From the NCBI GenBank assembly GCA_965651255.1, contig CBFGRU010000072.1, forward strand, positions 1 to 12,417: a stretch of 12,417 bases of DNA. Reading direction: 5' to 3'. Below the pieces are notes generated by a model. The model was not told the DNA's origin and made no database searches. It worked only from the letters and a program-made list of their open reading frames with translations. The DNA comes from CBFGRU01 sp965651255. Its GTDB lineage: Bacteria; Planctomycetota; Phycisphaerae; Phycisphaerales; SM1A02. Shown in pieces: positions 1-6,747 of this stretch. Both the position numbers and the translations under genes were made by a program. Within the stretch, counting starts at the first letter, position 1; each line of letters starts with the position of its first letter.

Positions 1-168
1 CGCATCAAGACGAACTGATCACTTCCGAAAGATCACTTCGGCGATGAGGCGCATCGGGGCGGATTCCCTGTAGCGGGCAGCATCACTGCGCGCGATTGTG
101 ATTGGTCGTACGGGAGTGATGAAAGTCACTTTCGCGGATCGATCACGTTCATCGCAGGAGAGTCGACC
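1..168. other. Upstream region of the porin gene, no gene seen
   Basis: No complete gene is visible here. Reading frame 1 stays open for only five codons before TGA at 16-18, so the end of an upstream gene could lie there, but nothing supports that. The stretch has a small inverted repeat, AGTGA (115-119) and TCACT (126-130) around a 6-base loop. A Shine-Dalgarno-like CAGGAG at 155-160 precedes the porin start. I could not find a convincing -35/-10 pair. Confidence 0.4.
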
Positions 169-1518
169 GTGAGCCATCAACCCAAGAACCGTCGGATGAC
201 TGCGTTGTGCACGGCCCTGGCAGGGGCATGCAGTCTGGCGCCATTTGTGTGGGCAGAATCCCCGCAGGATGTTGAGTCGTTGCGAAATCGCGTGGCAGAG
301 CTTGAAACGAAGCTAGCATCAATTCAGTCGGCCGCCGAGAAGAATTGGCTCAGCAGCGCGAGGCAGGCCGAAGTGCGCGCCATGGTGCAGGATGTTCTGG
401 CGGATGCCGACAGCCGGGCGAATCTGCTCGCCGCCGGCGGTGCCGGCTGGGCGAACGGCCCATTTCTGGCAAGTGATGATGGGAACTTCCGACTCGAGCT
501 GCACGCACAGATGCAGTTTCGCTATGTCTTCAACATGCAGGATGACCGCAGTGGTGACTCCAGTCGAGGTGGCTTCGAGAATCGGCGAACCAAGTTGATT
601 CTGAACGGCCACATCGTTGACCCATCATGGCTGTACCGCATCGAAGGGAACTTCGGCTCCGATGGGGGCACGTTCGGATTGCAGGATGCATACATCGCCA
701 AGGCGTTTGACAACGGCTGGGTTTTCGTGGCCGGCCAGTTGAAGGTCCCGATGCTACGCGAGTTTCTCGTTGACAGCACGCAACAGCTCGCGGTGGAGCG
801 ATCGCTGGTCGATGCCGAGTTCAACGCCGGTCGCACTCAGGGCGTAGCACTCGACTTCCGCAATGAACAGTTTCACTTCACCGTCGGCTTCACCGACGGC
901 CACAGTGCCACCGGCGGATTCAATCGCCCTGCCCTGGCGCGCGACACCGAATACTCGTTCACCGCCCGGGCGGAAGTACTGCTGGCTGGCGGGTGGGATC
1001 AGTTCAACGATCTGACCAGTTGGCCGGATGAAGAGTTCGGCTTCCTTCTCGGTGGTGCACTGCATTACCAGGATGGTGAGTACGGAACGGCTGATGATGA
1101 GATCGAAGCATTTCAGTGGACAGTGGACGCCTCATTGGAGTTCGGCGGCGCGAACCTCTTTGCCTTCATCGTCGGCCGACATCTCGAAGCAACCGGTGTT
1201 GGTGTTGATCAATACGGCGCCGTCATTCAGGGTGGTTTCTTCCTCACTGATGAATGGGAACTCTACGGCCGCTACGAATGGGGTGATGATGACACGGCTG
1301 CAGACGACCTGAGCATCTTCACGATCGGTGCGAATCGATACTTCGCGAAGAACTCGATCAAGTGGTCAACGGATGTTGGTTTCGCGTTCAACGAAGTATC
1401 GAGCACGTGGGGCGATGGATTCCTTGGAACCGGCGGCAACGGTGCCGGCTGGAGGTCTGACGCAACGGATGATGACGGCCAGATCGTGATCCGCACGCAA
1501 CTCCAGTTGCAGTTCTGA
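169..1518 (+). CDS. Outer-membrane porin, phosphate-selective (OprO/OprP) type
   Basis: This 449-residue protein is probably an outer-membrane beta-barrel channel for anions or other small solutes. It starts at GTG 169, with CAGGAG 8 bases upstream. Residues 1-29 look like a signal peptide: Arg-Arg at 8-9, a hydrophobic core, and a cleavage site after VWA. Residues about 32-58 form a short heptad-like coiled coil of the kind many planctomycete and cyanobacterial porins carry, perhaps contacting the cell wall or forming trimers. The rest alternates short amphipathic strands with acidic Gly/Asp loops and includes GFENRRTKL near residue 140, which resembles the first strands of OprO/OprP porins. 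The chain ends in Phe, as barrel proteins usually do for assembly by BAM. The family is fairly clear; the phosphate specificity is not shown by the sequence. A strong terminator follows, so it is probably transcribed alone. Confidence 0.8.
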   Translation: MSHQPKNRRMTALCTALAGACSLAPFVWAESPQDVESLRNRVAELETKLASIQSAAEKNWLSSARQAEVRAMVQDVLADADSRANLLAAGGAGWANGPFLASDDGNFRLELHAQMQFRYVFNMQDDRSGDSSRGGFENRRTKLILNGHIVDPSWLYRIEGNFGSDGGTFGLQDAYIAKAFDNGWVFVAGQLKVPMLREFLVDSTQQLAVERSLVDAEFNAGRTQGVALDFRNEQFHFTVGFTDGHSATGGFNRPALARDTEYSFTARAEVLLAGGWDQFNDLTSWPDEEFGFLLGGALHYQDGEYGTADDEIEAFQWTVDASLEFGGANLFAFIVGRHLEATGVGVDQYGAVIQGGFFLTDEWELYGRYEWGDDDTAADDLSIFTIGANRYFAKNSIKWSTDVGFAFNEVSSTWGDGFLGTGGNGAGWRSDATDDDGQIVIRTQLQLQF

Positions 1519-1555
1519 ACAATCGGCAGATCGATATCCCAGCGCGAAGATTGAT

Positions 1556-1588
1556 GGCCGGACGATCGAGAGGATCGTCCGGCCTTTT
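1556..1588 (+). terminator. Intrinsic terminator of the porin gene
   Basis: A perfect 12-bp stem (GGCCGGACGATC at 1556-1567, GATCGTCCGGCC at 1573-1584) closes a 5-base loop and is followed by TTTT at 1585-1588. It begins 38 bases after the porin stop and serves the plus strand. The minus strand lacks a comparable T-tract, so the convergent gene at 1606-2079 may not use it. Confidence 0.9.
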
Positions 1589-1605
1589 GCTATCGAACCG
1601 GCGGT

Positions 1606-2079
1606 TCAAGGTAGCTCTGGCAGATCCAGAATGGCGCGGAGGTAGGCGTCGAGGTATCGTTCCACAAAGAGATCGGCCGCTGATGCGGTCGCCTGCGTGT
1701 CCGCACCGAAGATGCAGGCGCGTTGATCAACGAATTCCTGGTCCAGTTGCACCTGCAAAGTGTCGTCGATCAGAAAGGCCGTAGGCAAGCGATTCGCGAG
1801 CATGGCGGATGCTGCGTTGAGACCCGGGCGACCGATCGCAATCGCCGGGTCGCGCAGGAGATCATCGTTGTTCAGATACCACACATCCGTGCACACGATC
1901 GGATCAAGCGCGCGATCGCCTTCGCGAAGGTGCTCATCGAGCCAGCGAAGGATGCGCTCGCGCAAGCGGTAGGCCAAGGGGCGATCTGAGACCTCCGCCA
2001 GAAGGTGAGCTCCAACCACAATCAGGAGCCGCTGCAGAGGTTCAATGGAGGGAGCATCGGGCATGGGGGCAGGATACAC
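1606..2079 (-). CDS. Hypothetical protein, unrecognised
   Basis: I do not recognise this 157-residue protein. It reads from GTG at 2079, with an alternative ATG at 2064 (five codons later); neither has a clear ribosome binding site. There is no signal peptide or membrane segment, so it should be cytoplasmic. The composition is Leu-, Arg- and Asp-rich and suggests an alpha-helical fold, with a charged stretch RLRERILRWLDEHLREGD around residues 38-55 and a central VWYLNNDDLLRDPAIAIGRPG near 66-86. It contains Cys at two sites (near residues 63 and 121). It is convergent with the porin gene and divergent from the repeat protein at 2199. Codon use and the lack of a better overlapping frame support it as a real gene. 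No function can be assigned. Confidence 0.6.
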   Translation of the reverse strand: MYPAPMPDAPSIEPLQRLLIVVGAHLLAEVSDRPLAYRLRERILRWLDEHLREGDRALDPIVCTDVWYLNNDDLLRDPAIAIGRPGLNAASAMLANRLPTAFLIDDTLQVQLDQEFVDQRACIFGADTQATASAADLFVERYLDAYLRAILDLPELP

Positions 2080-2124
2080 GCAGACGGATTCAGCGAGGGT
2101 GATGTGAAATCGGACCGTCGGTGA

Positions 2125-2153
2125 TTGACTTCCAATGGTGGCTGGGCGATACT
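2125..2153 (+). promoter_or_regulatory. Sigma70-like promoter of the repeat-protein gene
   Basis: TTGACT at 2125-2130 (5 of 6 to the -35 consensus) and GATACT at 2148-2153 (4 of 6 to the -10 consensus) are separated by 17 bases. Transcription would start near 2160, giving a leader of about 40 bases to ATG 2199. This promoter also argues against an earlier start at 2121, which would lie upstream of the transcription start. Confidence 0.55.
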
Positions 2154-2160
2154 TCGCCCA
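2143..2160. promoter_or_regulatory. Perfect 7-bp dyad over the -10 box, candidate operator
   Basis: TGGGCGA (2143-2149) and TCGCCCA (2154-2160) form a perfect inverted repeat around TACT. The dyad covers the -10 hexamer and the predicted start site of the gene at 2199, the usual position of a repressor site. It could also be a short hairpin at the 5' end of the transcript. The binding factor is unknown. Confidence 0.4.
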
Positions 2161-2198
2161 TTCAATTGAGACTGAGTCGCAAGATCAAAGAGAGCCCT

Positions 2199-3788
2199 AT
2201 GAACCACCTCACATCCACGCTGATCACGGCCACCCTGATGACCTCAGTGCTGGTCGATGGCATCAACGCTCAACCCGTGCCACTCCAGAATCGCGGAGCA
2301 CTGCTGGTCTCCGACCAGGGGAATCCACCCTTTGATGGGATCTTCATCCTGCAGGATCTGGATGGTGATGGCCTTGCGCTGCAACCAAGTGAGGGCGCCG
2401 TCTGGTTCGATCGAACCAATGCAGAAGGTTTGCTCGAAGAAACAAGCAACTTTCTCGCAATCCACGCCACCGCCGACGGAACGGTGTATGCCGCGGACGG
2501 TGACAGTCGTGCCGTCTACCGCCTGCGCGATGTGAACGGGGATGGCGATGCCCTTGATCTCGGCGAGTCTTCCATATTCTTCGATTCATCGAACTCACTC
2601 GGACTGCCAATGGGAGTGCCCAACGGTCTGTACACCGACCTCGAAGGAACGGTGTACCTCACCCTGGCGGGGAGTCTCGCGAACAATGAGCCCGATGCCA
2701 TTCTGAAACTGCGAGATCTGAATGGCGATGGCGATGCACTCGACCCGGGAGAAGCGATGATCTGGGTCGATCTCGATGCTCTGGAAGGAGGCAGCAGTGT
2801 CCCCTTTGAAGTGCTGGTGCGCGATGATGGAACCGCACTGTACATCGAGTTCGCCGGCGCGCCGGATACCATTCGCCTCCTCGATGATGTCAACAACGAC
2901 GGCGTCATCACGGCGGATGAGCGCACTGTTCACCTTTCTGATGGCGATTTCGGTGTGGACTTCGGGTTCTCACTGGCTGCGGATACCGGGACGATCGTGA
3001 ACACCAACGCGGGATCATCCCAGGGATTGTGGCGCGTGACAGATCTGAACAACAGCGGCACGATCGATTCCGAAGATGAAGTGCATCTGCTGTGGAGCGA
3101 AACCGAGAATGCTGACGGCGTAATGACTTCAACCGTGTTTGATGTTGAAGTCGGCAGCAACGGCCGGCTGTTCCTTCTTGATAGCGCAACCGAGGACCGC
3201 ATCATTGTGCTTGAAGATCTGAACGGCGATGGTGACTATCTCGATGCGGGCGAAACAACTGTGTTCGCTGAAGGATCAGTGCATAACTTCGATCGCCCAC
3301 GATCGCTGACATTCCTGCCGAAGTCCGGCGCCGATGCGTCATTAGCATCGTTCAGCGTCGTGTTCGGATCATTGATCAGCGGTGGCCTTGACGACCTGCG
3401 TGATTCGGATGATTCATTCCTTCGCGCAAGGTCCCGCTTCGGCTTCACGGCGCTGGAACCCAACATCATGCAAATGGAAGTCCGCGCGACGGCTGTTCAC
3501 ATGGCGACTTTGATGGATGTCGAAGTTGAATCGCGCATCAATCACCCGATGGGGACGGCCACATACTTTCTCAGGAACTGGACAACTTCTCAGTACGAAC
3601 TCATCGGAACCTCGGCGCTCAGCAACGTCGAGCAGGCCGCTGCATTCACCGGCATTGAAGCCAAGCCGTACGTTCGCGCAAGCGACCAGCTCATCGATCT
3701 TCGACTGAAGCACATCGTAGTATCCGTGTTCACAGCGCTCGGATTTGATTCCTACATCGATCAGATTCGATTCACGACGTTTGAGTGA
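2199..3788 (+). CDS. Secreted protein with six calcium-loop repeats, likely beta-propeller
   Basis: The best start is ATG 2199, behind an AAAGAGAG stretch and a promoter at 2125-2153, giving 529 residues. Residues 1-24 are a signal peptide with cleavage after INA, so the protein is exported. Six motifs of the form DxNxDG or DLDGDG start near residues 53, 111, 173, 230, 282 and 340, spaced 52-62 apart; the fifth (DLNNSG) is degenerate. Each is followed by a LD-GE turn and a hydrophobic strand. Such Asp-rich loops bind calcium in EF-hand, dockerin and thrombospondin type 3 repeats. The six-fold periodicity suggests a six-bladed propeller with one calcium loop per blade; this is inference. Residues about 375-529 form a separate beta-rich domain containing a NWTTSQYELIG strand, like a C-terminal domain I associate with planctomycete secreted proteins. 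There are no catalytic motifs, so a structural, adhesive or binding role is most likely. Confidence 0.8.
   Translation: MNHLTSTLITATLMTSVLVDGINAQPVPLQNRGALLVSDQGNPPFDGIFILQDLDGDGLALQPSEGAVWFDRTNAEGLLEETSNFLAIHATADGTVYAADGDSRAVYRLRDVNGDGDALDLGESSIFFDSSNSLGLPMGVPNGLYTDLEGTVYLTLAGSLANNEPDAILKLRDLNGDGDALDPGEAMIWVDLDALEGGSSVPFEVLVRDDGTALYIEFAGAPDTIRLLDDVNNDGVITADERTVHLSDGDFGVDFGFSLAADTGTIVNTNAGSSQGLWRVTDLNNSGTIDSEDEVHLLWSETENADGVMTSTVFDVEVGSNGRLFLLDSATEDRIIVLEDLNGDGDYLDAGETTVFAEGSVHNFDRPRSLTFLPKSGADASLASFSVVFGSLISGGLDDLRDSDDSFLRARSRFGFTALEPNIMQMEVRATAVHMATLMDVEVESRINHPMGTATYFLRNWTTSQYELIGTSALSNVEQAAAFTGIEAKPYVRASDQLIDLRLKHIVVSVFTALGFDSYIDQIRFTTFE
2355..3257 (+). repeat. Six ~57-residue tandem repeats with calcium-loop motifs
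   Basis: Six coding repeats lie within the gene at 2199. Copies 1, 2, 3 and 6 share the core D-(L/V)-(D/N)-G-D-G-(D or L)-x-L-x-x-(G/S)-E, while copies 4 and 5 read DVNNDGVITADE and DLNNSGTIDSEDE, closer to a true EF-hand-type loop. The DNA of copies 2, 3 and 6 is similar but not identical, so the duplication is old. Confidence 0.7.
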
Positions 3789-3821
3789 GTCGAATCTCCG
3801 CGCGGAGCGGAGGAAGATCAG

Positions 3822-3863
3822 GGAACGGCTCGCCGTGCTGGTTACAGTGCAGCGAGCCGTTCC
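3822..3863 (-). other. Long hairpin spanning the prfA stop codon
   Basis: A perfect 12-bp stem (3822-3833 with 3852-3863) continues after one C/A mismatch into six more pairs, two of them G-U, capped by the four-base loop 3841-3844. That loop holds the TAA stop codon of prfA (3842-3844). Neither side is followed by a T-tract, so it is not a classical intrinsic terminator. It lies between convergent genes and could protect the prfA mRNA 3' end or assist Rho-dependent termination. A second palindrome, CTCCGCGCGGAG, sits at 3796-3807. Confidence 0.6.
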
Positions 3864-4924
3864 TGTACATCGTGCGCAATGAGCGATGCAATGACTGGAC
3901 CAAGATCTCCGGCCATGACGCTGGCCAGATTGAATCCGCCATCTCCCCCACCCCCTAGGCGGTGATCAACAACGAGATTCTCTTTGTACCGGTACGTGCG
4001 AATTTTCTCGGCCCGGTTGCCGCCACCGATCATTGATCGTCGCTGTTCCCGACGGACGGCATCGAGTTCAGCGCGCTGCCGCTCGTACAGGCGGGCGCGC
4101 AACAGACGCCACGCCTTCTCCCGGTTCTGCGACTGACTCTTGGTTTCCTGCATGCGAACTTCAATCCCCGTCGGAACGTGAATGAGATGTACGGCCGTTG
4201 CGACTTTGTTGACGTTCTGTCCGCCGGGGCCTTGTGCGGTCGTCATGATCTCCTTGACGTCATCCGGCTGAATCTCGACCTCAACTTCTTCCGGCTCCGG
4301 CAACACCGCCACGGTTGCAGTTGATGTGTGCACCCGCCCCTGTGCTTCGGTTGCGGGAACACGTTTCACCTGATGCGTCCCGCCTTCGTAGCCAAGTTCG
4401 CTCCAGGCGCCGGGTCCTTCGATACGCAGCACGATCTGTTTGAATCCGCCTGCATCAGCGGGACTCATCTGCATGGTTTCAATCGTCCAGCCGCGCGACC
4501 GCGAGTACGCCGTATACATCTGCGCGAGGTCGCCCGCCCAGATCGCCGCCTCATCGCCACCAACACCGGCTCGAATCTCGAGCATCAGCGAACCGATCGC
4601 CAGGTCGTCGGTCATGACGAAGGCCTGCTGAACGCGACCTTCCAGCTCATCCGCCCGAGCGAGAACTCCCGGAAGCTCCGCGCCCGCGAACTCGGCAAGT
4701 TCGACATCGTCCGAATACTGCGCTTCTCGCAACTCGCTCGCCTCTTCGAGCAGTGCTCGATATGTGCGCCAGTCATTCACCAACTGGTCCATCGCAGCGC
4801 GCCGCATCGAGAGACTCTTCATCAGTCGATGGTCATTGAGCGCTTCGGGTTCGAGCATCTCACGCCCGAAACGCTCATATTCCTCTTCCATCTCTTCGAG
4901 CTTGCGTTGCAGGTTCTTATGCAT
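3842..4924 (-). CDS. prfA: Peptide chain release factor 1
   Basis: RF1 recognises UAA and UAG in the ribosomal A site and triggers hydrolysis of the peptidyl-tRNA ester. The reading frame extends upstream to TTG 4972, but ATG 4924 gives MHKNLQRKLEEMEEEYERFG and the usual 360-residue length; no strong ribosome binding site is visible. Residues 1-105 form the helical N-terminal domain. The stop-codon recognition motif PAT (PxT, residues 190-192, in KRVPATEAQGRVHTSTATVAV) marks RF1 rather than RF2, which has SPF. The catalytic GGQ is at 234-236, inside GPGGQNVNKVATAVHLIH; the Gln is the residue methylated by PrmC. The flanking text departs from the usual SGAGGQHVNTTDSA, with NKVATAV in its place. 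It lies 99 bases downstream of rpmE on the same strand, an arrangement known from other bacteria, so the two are probably cotranscribed. Confidence 0.95.
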   Translation of the reverse strand: MHKNLQRKLEEMEEEYERFGREMLEPEALNDHRLMKSLSMRRAAMDQLVNDWRTYRALLEEASELREAQYSDDVELAEFAGAELPGVLARADELEGRVQQAFVMTDDLAIGSLMLEIRAGVGGDEAAIWAGDLAQMYTAYSRSRGWTIETMQMSPADAGGFKQIVLRIEGPGAWSELGYEGGTHQVKRVPATEAQGRVHTSTATVAVLPEPEEVEVEIQPDDVKEIMTTAQGPGGQNVNKVATAVHLIHVPTGIEVRMQETKSQSQNREKAWRLLRARLYERQRAELDAVRREQRRSMIGGGNRAEKIRTYRYKENLVVDHRLGGGGDGGFNLASVMAGDLGPVIASLIAHDVQERLAAL

Positions 4925-5023
4925 CGATGCTGGCCCGACTGTACCATCCCGCGATTCTTGCTGGCGCAACAAACAACCGTGACCGGAAGCCGATCACGGT
5001 TCAACAGGCAACGAACACCTTGT

Positions 5024-5251
5024 CTACTTCTTCTTGGGGCCCTTGAAGTAGTTGCCCTGGAACTTCTTCTGGAACTTCTCAACGCGGCCCGTGGTATCAA
5101 CGAACGACTTCTGGCCGGTGAAGAACGGGTGAGAGCCCGACCAGACTTCAACGTGAAGCTCGGGCACGGTTGCCCCAACCGTCATGACGTGCTCGCCACG
5201 ATAGAACACCTTGCAGTCGGGGAAATACTTGGGATGAATGTCGGCCTTCAT
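5024..5251 (-). CDS. rpmE: Large-subunit ribosomal protein L31 (cysteine-lacking form)
   Basis: L31 bridges the two ribosomal subunits. The start ATG 5251 (MKADIHPKY) has GAAGGA about 10 bases upstream; a TTG two codons earlier is less likely. At 75 residues it aligns with E. coli L31 without gaps through residue 41: the IHPKY opening and HPFFTG at 41-46 are both kept. The four zinc-binding cysteines of E. coli L31 (16, 18, 37, 40) are here Phe, Arg, Trp and Ser; the only Cys is at 13. It is therefore a zinc-independent form, though its length matches type A L31 rather than the longer type B. The tail is Lys-rich (KGPKKK), typical of rRNA contact. It is the first gene of the likely rpmE-prfA unit. 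Confidence 0.95.
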   Translation of the reverse strand: MKADIHPKYFPDCKVFYRGEHVMTVGATVPELHVEVWSGSHPFFTGQKSFVDTTGRVEKFQKKFQGNYFKGPKKK

Positions 5252-5276
5252 GGTCAACGTGTCCTTCTCAACGATC

Positions 5277-5324
5277 TCCCTTGACCACCACCGCCGGGGT
5301 GAGAATCAGACGATGGATCAGGGA
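5277..5324 (-). promoter_or_regulatory. Possible hairpin in the rpmE leader RNA
   Basis: On the minus strand, TCCCTGATC (plus 5324-5316) can pair with GGTCAAGGGA (plus 5286-5277), leaving one bulged A and including one G-U pair, around a ~29-base loop. The hairpin lies between the predicted transcription start and the rpmE ribosome binding site. L31 leaders are known autoregulatory RNAs in several phyla; whether this one binds L31 is inference. Confidence 0.3.
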
Positions 5325-5336
5325 TGGGGAGCGGGG

Positions 5337-5364
5337 AGTATAGCCAGCCATTCGAGAAGGGCAA
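5337..5364 (-). promoter_or_regulatory. Sigma70-like promoter of rpmE-prfA
   Basis: On the minus strand, TTGCCC (plus 5359-5364, 4 of 6) and TATACT (plus 5337-5342, 5 of 6) are separated by 16 bases. Transcription would begin near 5330, about 80 bases before the rpmE start, leaving room for a regulatory leader. Confidence 0.55.
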
Positions 5365-5565
5365 AGACGCCGTCACGGTTGAATGGCAATGGGTCAAACG
5401 AAGGAACGCCCCGCAGGGGGATCCTCGCAAAATCAGGACTTTTTCTCGACGAGACCGGAATCTCGGTGTACGCTGAGCATGGATGAGCGTGACGGGGCCC
5501 TGATCAAGGACCCAGCACCGGCTGTGGATGCGCCTATCAGCCGGCTAAGACGAGGACACGCTCTC

Positions 5566-6648
5566 ATGAAACCAATCATTCGACTCGCTTCCGAACCACG
5601 AGGGCTGCAGGTCGCGCGCCGCAGGCCGACTGGCTTCACGATGACGGAAATGCTCATCGTCATCGGCCTGATCGTGCTCCTGATCGGCATCCTGCTGCCA
5701 GCCATAGCGGGCGTTCAGCGACAGGCACGCATCACCCGGACAACCGCGCTCATGGAAGACTTCGCCTCCGCCTGCGCCATTTTTGAGCAGCAGCACGGCG
5801 TCGCGCCGGGCGTCATTCCGGAAGATGTTCTCGCGAACGATCCGCTGATCTCCGGGACCGAGAACGCACTCTTACACCTTCTCGGAGGGTATCGCCTGCT
5901 GCGCCCGACGGATGGCCCGACCAGCGATGCTTTCGCGCGTTACAACGCGCCGGGAGACTTCGAGAGCGGCGCAACCGAGTTGGTGTTCACCGGTCCGAAC
6001 GGCGCGACCTGGCGGCTCAAGATCAATCTTGATTTCTACGGTCTGGGTCCGGTGATTGATGGAAAGCAGTATGACCCCTACTTCTCTCCCGGCGCAGGAG
6101 ACCTTGTTGCAGTCCAAGGACAATTGGGTCAGAACCAGGTACCGATCCTCGACCTCGTTGATGCGTGGGGATCACCGATCATCTATGTGCGCCGCGTCCG
6201 CACAGTCGGCCCGCTCGTCGGTGAGTTTGCTGACCTGCCGCAGTTTCTCTGCCCGACAACCAGTGGCGGTTGGGGTGGTACCATGCAGCCCTACATCCGA
6301 TCGACCGCGCTTGGCGATCGGCAGATCAACCAGATGCCCGGCGGTGGTAACTCCAAGTACAGCGTCTTCAATGCATCCGGTCCTTCTCCGCATAATGGAA
6401 ACTACTCGCTTGCGGCGTGGAACCTGATGATGCTCATCGCGAACGAAGCATTTCGCGTTGACCTGCCGGGTGTGTACGACTACACCACCGCGCGCGGCGG
6501 GTTCATTGTCATCAGTGCCGGTGCCGACGGTGTGTTTTTCTCCACGGAAGATGGCAAAGGAAGCACGACCGATCCGCAGGAAGATATTGACACCCCCACC
6601 GTTGCCGGCGAGTATGACGACATCGTCGTCCTCGGCGGCGGTCGCTGA
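5566..6648 (+). CDS. Type II secretion-like pseudopilin with large C-terminal region
   Basis: This protein carries a type IV prepilin signal: a basic leader ending in RRRPTG, then FTMTEMLIVIGLIVLLIGILLP, with Gly-23 before the cut, Phe-24 as the methylated residue and the conserved Glu at mature position 5 (residue 28). A prepilin peptidase should process it, and the hydrophobic helix (about 24-46) would anchor it in the inner membrane or in a pilus. I chose ATG 5566, with GAGGA 9 bases upstream, giving 360 residues; upstream in-frame ATGs (5383, 5479) would put ~30-60 unrelated residues in front of the leader. The C-terminal ~300 residues are soluble, Gly/Asp/Pro-rich and much longer than GspG or GspH, as in many planctomycete pseudopilins. 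No DUF1559 signature is evident. No other secretion genes are nearby, so its partners are encoded elsewhere. The 200 bases upstream (5365-5565) hold no other gene. Confidence 0.85.
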   Translation: MKPIIRLASEPRGLQVARRRPTGFTMTEMLIVIGLIVLLIGILLPAIAGVQRQARITRTTALMEDFASACAIFEQQHGVAPGVIPEDVLANDPLISGTENALLHLLGGYRLLRPTDGPTSDAFARYNAPGDFESGATELVFTGPNGATWRLKINLDFYGLGPVIDGKQYDPYFSPGAGDLVAVQGQLGQNQVPILDLVDAWGSPIIYVRRVRTVGPLVGEFADLPQFLCPTTSGGWGGTMQPYIRSTALGDRQINQMPGGGNSKYSVFNASGPSPHNGNYSLAAWNLMMLIANEAFRVDLPGVYDYTTARGGFIVISAGADGVFFSTEDGKGSTTDPQEDIDTPTVAGEYDDIVVLGGGR

Positions 6649-6673
6649 CGTTCACCCGCTTCGTAACAGAACT

Positions 6674-6710
6674 AAAAGAACCCGCGCCACCTCGACGCGG
6701 GTTCCTTTTT
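6674..6710. terminator. Bidirectional intrinsic terminator
   Basis: A 9-bp stem, GAACCCGCG (6678-6686) with CGCGGGTTC (6696-6704), closes a 9-base loop. It is preceded by AAAA (6674-6677) and followed by CTTTTT (6705-6710), so it can end both the pseudopilin transcript (plus) and the sat-cysC transcript (minus). Confidence 0.9.
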
Positions 6711-6747
6711 GTGTTCAATGAACCACTTCTGAGGTTCGCCCCGCAGA

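Noticed and set aside
2121..2198. Upstream start of the repeat protein at 2121
   Set aside because: It would begin before the predicted transcription start and place 26 residues ahead of a good signal peptide.
3822..3863. Classical Rho-independent terminator for prfA or for the repeat-protein gene
   Set aside because: The stem is strong but neither strand has a T-tract after it, and the prfA stop codon lies in the loop.
4328..5284. Plus-strand open frame of 318 codons over prfA and rpmE
   Set aside because: It is antisense to two certain genes and its protein shows no recognisable feature.
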